A DNA stretch of 52,721 bases from an uncultured Lachnospiraceae bacterium (GCA_902801585.1 CADCIU010000018.1:1-52721), one strand, 5' to 3'; counted from the first letter of the stretch, positions 1-10,302 are shown. Numbers and translations: made by a program. Notes: a model not told the origin generated them from the letters alone.

Positions 1-2
1 TC

Positions 3-119
3 GCTTTCCTGATGAATTATATCAGAAAGCACGATTTCAAGGTCTTTGGCGTCTACAGGATCATCCTGGGCATCCTGGTGCTCGTGTATTTCTACTTTAT
101 GAAGGCGCCGGTATATTGA
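3..119 (+). CDS. uppP: Undecaprenyl-diphosphatase, C-terminal fragment
   Basis: The 38 visible residues (start outside the window) end in a basic loop [15 protein letters not shown] followed by a hydrophobic helix, then a TGA stop at 117-119. This matches the C-terminus of UppP/BacA membrane phosphatases, which dephosphorylate undecaprenyl pyrophosphate to recycle the lipid carrier of peptidoglycan synthesis. The fragment is cut by the window edge, not by a mutation. The assignment rests on the short but characteristic KHDF.VFG.YRI..G motif and is therefore moderately secure. Confidence 0.72.
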   Translation, partial: AFLMNYIRKHDFKVFGVYRIILGILVLVYFYFMKAPVY

Positions 120-129
120 AGATTATTTG

Positions 130-199
130 AAAAAAGGGGCAGCCGCCACTGCGCGTATGGATCAGCAGATGATCCTGAGCGGGGGCGGCATGCCCCTTT
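130..199. terminator. Three-tier hairpin downstream of uppP
   Basis: Bases 133-141 pair with 191-199 (9 bp). Bases 142-147 (GCCGCC) pair with 184-189 (GGCGGC). Inside these, GGATCA (159-164) pairs with TGATCC (170-175). On the + strand only three U follow the stem, so it is a weak rho-independent terminator; on the - strand it is followed by six U. It probably separates uppP from the heat-shock operon. Between it and the promoter at 308 I see no gene. Confidence 0.5.
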
Positions 200-307
200 A
201 AAATTGCCTTGAATGCAAAGGAATCCACGCAGACCCCTCCCTTACTCGAACGACAATTGTGTCCTTCTATGTTCATAATTTTTTTAGAAATTCGAAAAGA
301 AATCCGG

Positions 308-336
308 TTGACATCCCTGAGGGCTAGTGCTATTTT
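308..336 (+). promoter_or_regulatory. Sigma-A-type promoter of the hrcA operon
   Basis: TTGACA at 308-313, a 17-base spacer and TATTTT at 331-336. The start point would fall near 343, so the CIRCE element at 351-377 covers the early transcribed region, the usual place for HrcA repression. Confidence 0.8.
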
Positions 337-350
337 ATACAGGAAAGATG

Positions 351-377
351 TTAGCACTCAACTCGATCGAGTGCTAA
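351..377 (+). promoter_or_regulatory. CIRCE operator (HrcA binding site)
   Basis: A perfect consensus inverted repeat: TTAGCACTC at 351-359, nine bases, GAGTGCTAA at 369-377. HrcA binds it to repress the operon; on heat shock HrcA loses activity because GroEL, which helps fold it, is titrated by unfolded proteins. It lies about 60 bases upstream of hrcA itself, giving autoregulation. Confidence 0.97.
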
Positions 378-435
378 TAACAAGACCGGGACCTCACGGG
401 TTCCGGAACGGAATGAAATGTAAATGAGGGATATT

Positions 436-1470
436 ATGGAACTGCAGGATCGAAAGATGAAAATATTGCAGGCCATCATCCGCAATTACCTGGAGACCGG
501 CGAACCTGTGGGAAGCAGGACGATTTCCAAATACACCGATTTGAAGCTGAGCAGTGCGACGATCCGCAATGAGATGGCAGATCTGGAAGAGATGGGCCTG
601 ATCATGCAGCCGCATACATCGGCGGGACGCATTCCGACGGACGCAGGTTATCGTCTCTATGTGGACAATATGCTGGGCGCGGAGCGGCAGCAGGTCGACG
701 ATATGAAGAACATGCTTCTTCAGAAACAGGATCGTCTGGAGAACCTTCTGCAGCAGGTCGCGAAACTTCTGGCAGCCAACACTAATTATGCATCGATGAT
801 ATCATCACCGGTGATGAGCAGGAACAAGATCAAATTCATCCAGCTGTCACAGGTAGATGAAGACAGTATTTTGGCAGTGATCGTGCTGGAGGGGAACCTG
901 ATCAGGAACAGGGTAATTCCGGTGGACAGGCCGCTGGATGCGGAGCAGATGCTCAAGCTGAACATGCTGCTCAACACGAATTTGTGCGGACTTCCGATCG
1001 AGGAGATCACACTGGGACTGATCGAGTCCATCAAGCGCGATGCCGGCATTCACACGGAGATCGTGAGCGACGTCTTTGATGCGGCGGCAGAGATCGTCCG
1101 CAAGGAAGAGGACCTGAAGATCTATACGAGCGGCGCCAACAACATTTTCCGATACCCGGAACTTGCCGACCACCGCAAAGCGAGTGAGATCATCAGCGAC
1201 TTCGAGGAGAAGCAGGTGCTGGGCAGCATCGTGCAGGAATCGCTCGCTGGCAGCACACAGAACGGCGAGACGGGCATTCAGGTATATATCGGCGGCGAAA
1301 TGCCGGTGGCCAGCATGAGGGACTGCAGCGTTGTGACCGCAACTTACGATCTCGGCGACGGAATGAAAGGAACCGTCGGGATCATCGGTCCCAGAAGGAT
1401 GGATTACGAGAGAGTCGTAGATGTGCTCTCGCACATCATGAGACAGCTCGATGATCTATATAAGCAATAA
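436..1470 (+). CDS. hrcA: Heat-inducible transcription repressor HrcA
   Basis: A 344-residue repressor of class I heat-shock genes that binds the CIRCE element just upstream. The N-terminal winged helix-turn-helix (about residues 5-75) contains the family signatures TGEPVGSRTISK and SSATIRNEMADLE, then SAGRIPT; the rest is the GAF-like and dimerisation part. Length is normal (340-350). I chose ATG 436 because GAGGG at 426-430 sits 5 bases upstream; an in-frame ATG at 424 would add four residues but lacks a good binding site. It is the first gene of hrcA-grpE-dnaK-dnaJ and is therefore autoregulated. Confidence 0.97.
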   Translation: MELQDRKMKILQAIIRNYLETGEPVGSRTISKYTDLKLSSATIRNEMADLEEMGLIMQPHTSAGRIPTDAGYRLYVDNMLGAERQQVDDMKNMLLQKQDRLENLLQQVAKLLAANTNYASMISSPVMSRNKIKFIQLSQVDEDSILAVIVLEGNLIRNRVIPVDRPLDAEQMLKLNMLLNTNLCGLPIEEITLGLIESIKRDAGIHTEIVSDVFDAAAEIVRKEEDLKIYTSGANNIFRYPELADHRKASEIISDFEEKQVLGSIVQESLAGSTQNGETGIQVYIGGEMPVASMRDCSVVTATYDLGDGMKGTVGIIGPRRMDYERVVDVLSHIMRQLDDLYKQ

Positions 1471-1529
1471 ATCATATGAAAATGAGCACCTGTTGAGCCT
1501 GACTGCAGGCCGGGAGCGGAAAGGAATAT

Positions 1530-2144
1530 ATGGCAGAATCTGAGAAAAACATGAACGAGCAGGCGGAACAGGAAGAGACTGCAGCCGAGGCTTTCGAAGA
1601 GGATATGCCGGAAGCTGAAGAGGCGGAAGAGACCGCCGGAACTTCTGAAACCGCGGATGAACCGTCTGATCCTGAGACCGCCGAGGAGCCTGTTGAAGGC
1701 AAATCGAAAGCGTATCAGGACAAGATCGCAGCCCTCGAAGACAAGGTGAGGCGCCAGATGGCGGAGTTCGACAACTTCCGCAAGCGCACCGCCAAGGAGA
1801 AAGAGCAGATGTTCTCCATGGGAGAAAAGAGCGTGATCGAGAAGATGCTTCCCGTGATCGACAACTTCGAGAGAGGGCTTGCCGCAGTGCCCGAAGCGGA
1901 TAAGGAAAACCCGCTGGCCAGCGGCATGGAAATGATCTACAAGCAGTTGGTGAAGCAGCTTGAGGATCTGGGCGTGAAGCCGATCGAAGCGGTCGGCAAG
2001 GAATTCGACCCGAACTTCCACAATGCAGTCATGCAGGTGGAGAGTGAAGAATACGAGAGCGGCGTCGTGGCACAGGAGTTCCTCAAAGGCTATATGTACC
2101 ACGATACAGTGATCCGCCATTCAATGGTCGGCGTCGTACAGTGA
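1530..2144 (+). CDS. grpE: Nucleotide exchange factor GrpE
   Basis: A 204-residue cytosolic co-chaperone that releases ADP from DnaK. The first 60 residues are very acidic and low-complexity (runs of Glu and Ala), followed by the long coiled coil (about 65-145, with AEFDNFRKRTAKEKE) and the C-terminal beta domain with the conserved GKEFDPNFHNAVM. GAAAGGA lies upstream of the ATG. It follows hrcA by 59 bases and precedes dnaK. The acidic N-terminal tail is longer than in many GrpE proteins but such tails vary widely. Confidence 0.96.
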   Translation: MAESEKNMNEQAEQEETAAEAFEEDMPEAEEAEETAGTSETADEPSDPETAEEPVEGKSKAYQDKIAALEDKVRRQMAEFDNFRKRTAKEKEQMFSMGEKSVIEKMLPVIDNFERGLAAVPEADKENPLASGMEMIYKQLVKQLEDLGVKPIEAVGKEFDPNFHNAVMQVESEEYESGVVAQEFLKGYMYHDTVIRHSMVGVVQ

Positions 2145-2180
2145 GCGCCTTGAGATATAAAAGCAGGAAACAGGTACAGC

Positions 2181-2200
2181 GGTCATACAGTTTTATGACC
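2181..2200 (+). other. Small hairpin between grpE and dnaK
   Basis: GGTCATA (2181-2187) pairs with TATGACC (2194-2200) over a 6-base loop, with no U tract. It could be an mRNA processing or stabilising structure that allows different dosage of grpE and dnaK; function is inferred only. Confidence 0.45.
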
Positions 2201-2240
2201 AACTATTAAATTGAAAACTATCTTATTTCAGAGCATATAG

Positions 2241-4124
<1,884 letters not shown>

Positions 4125-4174
4125 ACTGCGTGTTAGCGACTCAGTTCGCAGCGTGATATAGTGTTTTAAATAAT

Positions 4175-4206
4175 GCCCAGACTGCACTTTGCAGTGCAGT
4201 TTGGGC
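4175..4206 (+). other. 14-bp hairpin between dnaK and dnaJ
   Basis: Bases 4175-4188 pair with 4193-4206 over the loop TTGC, with one G-U pair. No U tract follows, so it is not a classical terminator. It may mark an RNA processing site, or a 3' stabiliser that keeps DnaK more abundant than DnaJ. Confidence 0.6.
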
Positions 4207-4252
4207 TAATGCAATGTATACAGTAAAGTATAAGTGAGAATACAAGAGGACT

Positions 4253-5422
4253 ATGGCAGAACAGAAACGGGACTATTATGAAGTATTAGGTGTCGCAAAG
4301 GACGCATCCGATGAAGACATCAAAAAGGCATACCGAAAGCTCGCCAAGAAGTACCACCCCGACATGAATCCGGGCGACAAGAATGCTGAGGCCAAGTTCA
4401 AGGAGGCCTCAGAGGCGTATGCCATCCTGAGCGACCCGGACAAGCGCAGACAGTACGACCAATTCGGACATGCTGCGTTTGACGGCGCAGGCGGATTCGG
4501 CGGTTTTGACTTCAACGCAGCTGACTTCGGAGATATTTTCGGGGACATTTTCGGAGATTTCTTCGGAGGAGGAAGAAGAGGACCCGCCAATGGCCCCATG
4601 AAGGGAGCCAATGTCCGCACCAGTGTGAGGATCACTTTCCTCGAGGCAGTGACAGGCGTTGAGAAGGAGATCACGCTTAATCTCAAGGATCCCTGCCCTA
4701 CCTGCTCCGGAACGGGAGCCAAGCCCGGCACGACACCGCAGATGTGTCCCAAGTGCGGAGGCAAAGGCCAGGTCGTCTTCACGCAGCAGTCATTTTTCGG
4801 AACCGTGCGAAATGTCCAGACCTGTCCCGACTGCGGAGGCAGCGGCAAGATCATCAAGGACAAGTGCACGCAGTGCGGAGGCACCGGCTATATTTCCAGC
4901 AAGAAGACCATTAAGGTCTCGATCCCCGCGGGAATTGACAACGGACAGAGCGTCCGCATCCGCGACAAGGGTGAGCCCGGTGTCAACGGCGGCCCCAGAG
5001 GCGATCTTCTCGTGGAAGTCATTGTAGAGCAGCACCCCGAGTTCCTTCGCCAGGATTACAATATTTTCTCAACCGTGCGCATCTCCTATGCGATGGCCGC
5101 ACTGGGCGGAAGCGTCGTCATCAACACAGTGGACGGCAGGGTGATCTATGACGTGAAGCCCGGCACCCAGAGCGACACCAGGATCAGGCTCAAGAACAAA
5201 GGTGTTCCCACGATCCGCAATCAGTCGATCCGCGGTGACCACTATGTTACCTTCGTGGTTGAGACGCCTACGAAGCTCAGCAAAGAAGCCAAGGACCTGC
5301 TCAGGCAGTTCGATGCGCTCACAGGGGATTCGCTGGGTGAAGCGGACCGCGTGACCAAGGAAGACGGCGGCGGCAGCAGCAAGAAAGACCAGCCCAAAAA
5401 GAAGAAATTCTGGAAGAATTAA
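4253..5422 (+). CDS. dnaJ: Chaperone DnaJ (Hsp40, type I)
   Basis: A 389-residue co-chaperone that delivers substrates to DnaK and stimulates its ATPase. J domain at 1-70 with HPD at 35-37, Gly/Phe-rich segment about 75-125, and a zinc domain with four CxxCxGxG motifs ([32 protein letters not shown]), then C-terminal substrate domains. The tail is Lys-rich. GAGG precedes the ATG. It is the last heat-shock gene; a hairpin follows directly. Confidence 0.98.
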   Translation: MAEQKRDYYEVLGVAKDASDEDIKKAYRKLAKKYHPDMNPGDKNAEAKFKEASEAYAILSDPDKRRQYDQFGHAAFDGAGGFGGFDFNAADFGDIFGDIFGDFFGGGRRGPANGPMKGANVRTSVRITFLEAVTGVEKEITLNLKDPCPTCSGTGAKPGTTPQMCPKCGGKGQVVFTQQSFFGTVRNVQTCPDCGGSGKIIKDKCTQCGGTGYISSKKTIKVSIPAGIDNGQSVRIRDKGEPGVNGGPRGDLLVEVIVEQHPEFLRQDYNIFSTVRISYAMAALGGSVVINTVDGRVIYDVKPGTQSDTRIRLKNKGVPTIRNQSIRGDHYVTFVVETPTKLSKEAKDLLRQFDALTGDSLGEADRVTKEDGGGSSKKDQPKKKKFWKN

Positions 5423-5427
5423 TGTCC

Positions 5428-5456
5428 AGCCGGCAGCGTGATCAGCGCTGCCGGCT
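5428..5456 (+). terminator. 11-bp hairpin after dnaJ
   Basis: AGCCGGCAGCG (5428-5438) pairs perfectly with CGCTGCCGGCT (5446-5456) over 7 bases. The following bases are CATTTGCG, so the U tract is poor; partial termination between the heat-shock genes and prmA is the likely effect. Confidence 0.55.
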
Positions 5457-5522
5457 CATTTGCGCGAAAAGGCAGGACGCTTTTTTAAACAGATTAGGAG
5501 CAGATTTGGAGGAAAATGCCAT

Positions 5523-6518
5523 ATGAAATGGATCGCATTCAGGGTCCGCACCAGATCAGAGGCGGAGGATATTGTCATTAGTTCCATGCAGGACATCGGC
5601 CTGTACGGCGCGCAGATCGAGGACCACGTCCCGCTGACGGCGTCGGAAAAGGAGCAGATGTTCGTGGATATCCTGCCGGAGGCCGGAGAAGACGACGGGA
5701 CAGCTGTGCTCAGCTTCTTTTTGGAGGAGACTCAGGACGGGCATGTCCTTGTGAACGACGAGCCCAAGACCCCGGAAGAGGTGAAGGCCGAGATCCTCGA
5801 TGAGCTCGCGATGCTGCGGACCTATTCGGAGATCGGTGAGGGCACAGTCGTCATTGAGGAGACGGAGGACCTGGACTGGATCAACAACTGGAAACAGTAT
5901 TTCCATCAGTTCTGGATCGACGACATACTGGCGATCCCGTCCTGGGAGGAACCGGAGATCACAGACAAAGAGCCGGCACTGGTCTTCCACATCGATCCCG
6001 GCACAGCCTTCGGGACTGGCATGCATGAGACGACGCAGCTCTGTATCCGCCAGATCCGGAAATACCTGACGCCTGAGACGGATATGCTGGATGTGGGGAC
6101 CGGAAGCGGGATCCTCGCTATTTTGGCACTGATGCTGGGAATCAGGAGCGCAGTGGGAACGGATCTGGATCCCTGCGCACCGCCTGCCATCGAGGACAAT
6201 CTGCGCACGAACGGCGTTGACCCCGCTAAATTCAAGGTGATCCTCGGAAATCTCATTGACGATGAGAAAGTACAGGAGCAGGTCGGGACGGAGAAATATG
6301 ATCTCGTCGCGGCCAATATCCTGGCGGATGTCCTGATCCCGCTGACACCTCACGTGGTGCCCGCGATGAAGCCCGGCGCTTATTACATCACCTCGGGGAT
6401 CCTGGAGGGACGCGAGGAAAGCGTCGCAGAGGCAATGAGAGAGGCAGGGCTGGAAGTGGTCAGTGTCACGGCACAGGGCGAGTGGCGATGCGTCGTGGGG
6501 CGCAAACCCCTGTCATGA
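5523..6518 (+). CDS. prmA: Ribosomal protein L11 methyltransferase
   Basis: A 331-residue SAM-dependent enzyme that methylates ribosomal protein L11. It has an N-terminal substrate domain, then DPGTAFGTGMHETT at about 158-171 and the SAM motif LDVGTGSG at about 189-196, with AANILADVL further on. The start chosen is ATG 5523 (MKWIAFRVR, the usual family N-terminus), with GGAGG at 5508-5512; the frame stays open upstream to 5460 but that part overlaps the hairpin region. Gene order dnaJ-prmA-rsmE is conserved in Firmicutes. Confidence 0.95.
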   Translation: MKWIAFRVRTRSEAEDIVISSMQDIGLYGAQIEDHVPLTASEKEQMFVDILPEAGEDDGTAVLSFFLEETQDGHVLVNDEPKTPEEVKAEILDELAMLRTYSEIGEGTVVIEETEDLDWINNWKQYFHQFWIDDILAIPSWEEPEITDKEPALVFHIDPGTAFGTGMHETTQLCIRQIRKYLTPETDMLDVGTGSGILAILALMLGIRSAVGTDLDPCAPPAIEDNLRTNGVDPAKFKVILGNLIDDEKVQEQVGTEKYDLVAANILADVLIPLTPHVVPAMKPGAYYITSGILEGREESVAEAMREAGLEVVSVTAQGEWRCVVGRKPLS

Positions 6519-6574
6519 AAGAGGACAGATCGGTCAAAACAGTGACCAAGGCGCCATAACATGGGAAGAGAGTA

Positions 6575-6719
6575 GAGTGAATAATAATGCCGATGCATTA
6601 TTATTCATTCACAAGGTTTGCAATCGCAAGACTTGCGATGGAAGCGCTGCAAACCTTGCGGATCGCATCGGTGAAATCGCCTTCGCGAATTTCATCTCGC
6701 GGTCTCAGCGCAAAGCGCT
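6575..6719. repeat. Cluster of four hairpins between prmA and rsmE
   Basis: Four inverted repeats abut each other. Bases 6575-6590 pair with 6595-6610 (16 bp, one G-U, loop CGAT). CAAGGTTTGCA (6612-6622) pairs with TGCAAACCTTG (6648-6658) and encloses ATCGCAA/TTGCGAT (6623-6629/6633-6639). GATCGC (6661-6666) pairs with GCGGTC (6699-6704) around TGAAATCGC (6672-6680) pairing with bases 6685-6694. AGCGC (6707-6711) pairs with GCGCT (6715-6719). It resembles a non-autonomous interspersed repeat or a structured leader of rsmE; no product is recognised. Confidence 0.65.
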
Positions 6720-6736
6720 TCGACCTGGTGGTAAAA

Positions 6737-7480
6737 ATGCTGCATATTTTCGTAGATCCCGCGCAGATGCAGGGAGATCTGCTGCACGTGACGGGCAGTG
6801 ACGTCAATCATATCAAAAATGTGCTCCGGTTAAAGCCCGGTGACGAGATCAGTGTGAGGACCGGACAGGACGAGCGCGAATACCGCTACGGTATCGAGGC
6901 GTTCACGGACCGGGAAGTGCTCTGCCGCCTGCGTTTCGTGAAAGAGGCGGATGTGGAGCTCCCCGTCAAAGTCTATCTGTTCCAGGGACTGCCCAAATCC
7001 GATAAGATGGACATGATCGTACAGAAGGCTGTGGAACTGGGTGCCGCGGAGATCATCCCCGTGCAGATGCGGCGCAGCGTTGTCAAACTGGACGGCGCAA
7101 AGCGGGCGAAGAGAACGCAGCGGTGGCAGACTATTGCCGAGAACGCGGCAAGCCAGAGCCGCAGAGCCGTGGTCCCGCTTGTGCGGGAGCCCATGACCAT
7201 GGAGGAGGCGGTCCGCTTTGCCGCGGACAATACGGATGTGCGGCTTCTTCCCTACGAGCTCAAGGAGACCGACAGCAGCACAAGGGAACGGATCGAGGAA
7301 ATTCGGGAAGGAAGTGCAGTCTCTGTCTTTATCGGCCCGGAAGGCGGTTTCGAACCGGAGGAAGTGGAGATGGCGCAGCAGGCGGGCATATATCCGATCT
7401 CGCTCGGCAGGAGGATCCTGCGGACGGAGACGGCAGCCCTCACAGTGCTGTCATGGCTGATCTATCGATTTGAAATATAG
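6737..7480 (+). CDS. rsmE: 16S rRNA m3U1498 methyltransferase RsmE
   Basis: A 247-residue SPOUT-family methyltransferase acting on U1498 of 16S rRNA. It has an N-terminal PUA-like part beginning LHIFVDPAQ, then the knotted SAM-binding core with VFIGPEGGF (IGPEGGF about residues 199-205) and LGRRILRTETA near the end. I chose ATG 6737 because the family begins there; the frame is open back to 6587, but those codons coincide with the hairpin cluster and match no known RsmE N-terminus. The binding site is weak (GGTGG at 6727-6731). It follows prmA, another ribosome methylase. Confidence 0.93.
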   Translation: MLHIFVDPAQMQGDLLHVTGSDVNHIKNVLRLKPGDEISVRTGQDEREYRYGIEAFTDREVLCRLRFVKEADVELPVKVYLFQGLPKSDKMDMIVQKAVELGAAEIIPVQMRRSVVKLDGAKRAKRTQRWQTIAENAASQSRRAVVPLVREPMTMEEAVRFAADNTDVRLLPYELKETDSSTRERIEEIREGSAVSVFIGPEGGFEPEEVEMAQQAGIYPISLGRRILRTETAALTVLSWLIYRFEI

Positions 7481-7531
7481 AAAATCGAAATATATATAAT
7501 TGAAATATGGAGAATACAGAAAGAGGATAGA

Positions 7532-8597
7532 GTGAGAGAAGCATATCTGGACAATTCGGCCACGACCCGGTGCTTTCCGGAAGTTGCCCGGCTGATGAAT
7601 AAAATATATCTGGAGGAGTACGGCAATCCCTCCAGCATGCACCACAAAGGTGTAGAGGCGGAAAAACAGATCATCGAAGCCAGGCGTGCGATCGCACAGA
7701 TCCTCAAGGTTTCGGACAAAAATATCCTGTTCACTTCCTGCGGCACAGAGTCTGACAATATCGCCATCATCGGCGGAGCGCTGGCCAATCAGCGCAGAGG
7801 CAGGCACTTGATCACGACCAGGATCGAGCATCCGGCGGTCCTGGAGGCGATGAAGTTCCTGGAGAGCCTGGATTTTGAGGTGACGTATCTTCCCGTGGAC
7901 TCCAAGGGCATCGTCTCCCCCGAGGCTGTGGAAGAAGCCGTCAGAGAGGATACGATCCTGGTCTCCGTCATGCACACCAACAACGAGATCGGCTCGGTGG
8001 AGCCGATCCGGGAGATCGCAAGGCGGATCAAAAAGAAAAATCCTGCCGTGCTTTTCCACGTGGACGCAGTGCAGGGCTTCGGCAAGGCCAAAATCTTTCC
8101 CAAGCAGTGGGGGATCGACCTCATGGCTGTCAGCGGCCATAAGATCCACGCGCCAAAGGGAATCGGTTTTCTCTACATCGGAGACAGGGTGAAAGTGAAG
8201 AACCTGATCTTCGGCGGAGGCCAGCAGAACGGCATGCGCTCCGGCACGGAGAATGTAGCCGGCATCGCTGCCATGGGACTGGCTGCCAAGATGCTGTATC
8301 AGAATTTTGACAGTGAGATCGAGAAGCTGTACGGACTCAGGGACCTTCTGATCTCGGAGGTCTCGGAGCTGCCGGATGTGTATGTGAACGGTCCCGAGGG
8401 GAGAGAAGGCGAGCGCATGCGCGACCAACAGACCGCACCTGTCACAGACACTGGAGGCGATCGGACTGCCCAGAGAGCATATGGACAATACGATCCGGAT
8501 CAGCTTGTCCAGTATGAACACGGAAGAGGATGTGCGCCAGGCCTCAGAGGCAATGCATGAGCTCATTCCTTTTTTGAGAAAATATACCAGACACTGA
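7532..8597 (+). pseudogene. Cysteine desulfurase, internally deleted and frameshifted
   Basis: Residues 1 to about 293 read as an intact class V PLP-dependent NifS/IscS-like desulfurase: LDNSATT at 6-12, SCGTESDN at 69-76, MHTNNEIG at 147-154 and the PLP lysine in SGHKIHAPKG (K204). At about base 8411 the frame is lost. The usual ending resumes one frame over from AGC 8412: SACATNRPHLSQTLEAIGL, then a normal C-terminus to TGA at 8595-8597. Roughly 30-40 codons before the catalytic cysteine (TGC 8418-8420) are missing and that cysteine is out of frame. The read-through product would stop at 8560. GTG start with GAGG upstream. A partner of ThiI in 4-thiouridine synthesis is the likely original role. 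Confidence 0.88.
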
Positions 8598-8619
8598 GAG
8601 ATAATGAGGTGACAAGAGA

Positions 8620-9849
8620 ATGAGATACCAATCCTTTTTGATCAAATACGCGGAGATCGGCATCAAGGGCAAGAACCGGCATGTGTTTGAGGAAGCCCTG
8701 GTGAAACAGATCAAGCATGCACTCAGGCCCTGCGAGGGCAGTTTTGCCGTGCACAGGACATACGGGAGAGTGTTTGTGGAATGCCTCTCGGAATATGACT
8801 ACATCGAGGTCACCGAGGCGCTGAGCCGTGTGTTCGGGATTTCAGGCATCTGCCCCATTGTCGAGCTTCCTCTCGTATCTGTCGAGGAGCTCCGAGAGGC
8901 AGCAGTGGACTTCATGAAGAAAGAGTATTCCGAGGAGGAGGCTACCTTCAAGGTGCGGGCCAAGAGACTGAACAAGGAGTACCCCGTGGAGTCCATGACC
9001 GTCAACGAGGAGCTCGGAGAGGCGGTCCTCACCGCGTGCCCTCACATGACTGTCGATGTGCATCACCCCGACATCACACTGTACGTGGAGATCCGGGAGA
9101 AAATATACATCTATTCCAAGATCATTCCGGGACCGGGCGGACTGCCCGTCGGTGTCGGCGGAAAAGCGATGCTGCTGTTGTCCGGAGGGATCGATTCCCC
9201 TGTGGCCGGCTATATGATCGCCAAGAGAGGCGTGAAGCTGGACGCGGTTTATTTCAACGCGCCGCCCTACACGAGCGAGCGTGCGCTGCAGAAGGTCATC
9301 GACCTTGCAAGCCAGGTAGCCGCTTATACGGGACCGATCTGGCTGCACAATATTAATTTCACGGAGATCCAGCTGTATATTTACGAGAAGTGCCCGCATG
9401 ATGAGCTGACGATCATCATGCGCAGATATATGATGCGCATTGCGGAGAGACTCGCACGCGAGTCGGAGTGCCTCGGACTGATCACCGGAGAGAGCATCGG
9501 ACAGGTCGCCTCCCAGACACTGACGGCACTCGGCGTCACCAATGAAGTGTGCACGCTTCCCGTATTCCGCCCGCTGATCGGATTTGACAAGGAGGAGATC
9601 GTAAAAGTCTCCAAGAAGATCGGCACATTTGAGACATCGATCCTGCCTTATGAGGACTGCTGCACGATCTTCGTCGCCAAGCACCCGGTGACCAAGCCGC
9701 GCCTGGAAGTCATTCAGCGCCATGAGAAGAATCTGTATGAGAAGATCGACGAGATGGTGGACAGAGCCATTGCGACCGATGAGATCCTGATCGTAGGCAA
9801 GGACGGCTCAAGAGTCGTCAAGGAGAGAGACGGGAAGCTCGAGATCTAA
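8620..9849 (+). CDS. thiI: tRNA 4-thiouridine synthase ThiI
   Basis: A 409-residue enzyme that adenylates and thiolates U8 of tRNA. It has an N-terminal ferredoxin-like and THUMP region (about 1-165), the PP-loop SGGIDSP at 188-194 and a conserved Cys pair in the motif EDCCTIF near residue 345. It lacks the C-terminal rhodanese domain of E. coli ThiI, as in Bacillus, where a dedicated cysteine desulfurase (NifZ) encoded next door supplies sulfur directly. Here that neighbour is broken, so the sulfur source is uncertain. Start ATG 8620 follows AGGTGACAAG. Confidence 0.96.
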   Translation: MRYQSFLIKYAEIGIKGKNRHVFEEALVKQIKHALRPCEGSFAVHRTYGRVFVECLSEYDYIEVTEALSRVFGISGICPIVELPLVSVEELREAAVDFMKKEYSEEEATFKVRAKRLNKEYPVESMTVNEELGEAVLTACPHMTVDVHHPDITLYVEIREKIYIYSKIIPGPGGLPVGVGGKAMLLLSGGIDSPVAGYMIAKRGVKLDAVYFNAPPYTSERALQKVIDLASQVAAYTGPIWLHNINFTEIQLYIYEKCPHDELTIIMRRYMMRIAERLARESECLGLITGESIGQVASQTLTALGVTNEVCTLPVFRPLIGFDKEEIVKVSKKIGTFETSILPYEDCCTIFVAKHPVTKPRLEVIQRHEKNLYEKIDEMVDRAIATDEILIVGKDGSRVVKERDGKLEI

Positions 9850-9869
9850 GTGACCTGAAAGAGCAGTGA

Positions 9870-9920
9870 ATTGCGGACAGGATCCGATTGCGGACAGGAT
9901 CTGATTGCGGACAGGATCCG
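9870..9920 (+). repeat. Three tandem copies of a 17-bp unit
   Basis: The unit ATTGCGGACAGGATCCG occurs at 9870-9886, 9887-9903 (one C-to-T change) and 9904-9920, just after thiI and before the terminator. It is too short and spacer-free to be a CRISPR and looks like slippage expansion. Confidence 0.9.
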
Positions 9921-9947
9921 ATTTAAGGCAGGTTCCATTCGTAAAAA

Positions 9948-9979
9948 AAAGCCCCGGAACGCATCGGCTTCGGGGCTTT
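9948..9979. terminator. Bidirectional terminator between thiI and the HPr-like gene
   Basis: AAAGCCCCGGAA at the left pairs with TTCGGGGCTTT at the right, with one bulged base. On the - strand the stem is followed by eight U, a textbook terminator for the gene at 10058-10288; on the + strand TTTGATTATAG follows, serving the thiI transcript less strongly. Confidence 0.85.
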
Positions 9980-10057
9980 GATTATAGCATTTTGTTATAG
10001 AATTCAAAACTATAGAATTCAATGATCTAAAGTCAATATGATCAAAGAATTATATGA

Positions 10058-10288
10058 TCAGACGATATAGGGGGCAAGCACGCTCAGCACGTCGTCTGCG
10101 CTGTCCGCCGCATGGATGTTGAGCTCGATGGGCTTGCTCAGATCCAGAGAAAAGATACCCATTATAGACTTGGCATCGATGACATAGCGGCCGGATACCA
10201 GATCAAAATCATAATCAAATTTGGAAATGTCATTAACGAATGACTTGACTTTATCGATGGAATTTAACGAAATCATAACGGTTTTCAT
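10058..10288 (-). CDS. HPr-like protein lacking the phosphorylatable histidine
   Basis: A 76-residue protein with the HPr fold pattern: MKTVMISLNSIDKVKSF at the start, then SGRYVIDAKSIMGIFSLDLS, which corresponds to the Ser46 region (KSIMG) of PTS phosphocarrier HPr. The normal active-site loop G-I-H-A-R-P-A around His15 is replaced by DISKFDYDFDLV, so it cannot accept phosphate from Enzyme I at that position. It is monocistronic, with AAGGAGG before its ATG, its own promoter (10329-10357) and a strong terminator. Such paralogues are usually annotated as HPr-family proteins; a regulatory role is inference. Confidence 0.8.
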   Translation of the reverse strand: MKTVMISLNSIDKVKSFVNDISKFDYDFDLVSGRYVIDAKSIMGIFSLDLSKPIELNIHAADSADDVLSVLAPYIV

Positions 10289-10302
10289 AAGTCATTACCT
10301 CC

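Noticed and set aside
323..332. Second CIRCE half-site near the hrcA promoter
   Set aside because: TAGTGCTA resembles one CIRCE arm, but no partner arm lies at the required distance, so chance overlap with the promoter spacer is likelier.
6587..6736. In-frame N-terminal extension of rsmE
   Set aside because: These codons coincide with the hairpin cluster and do not match any RsmE N-terminus; the family begins at the ATG at 6737.
9870..9920. CRISPR array
   Set aside because: The 17-bp units are directly adjacent without spacers, and no cas gene is near; the same holds for 30385-30426.
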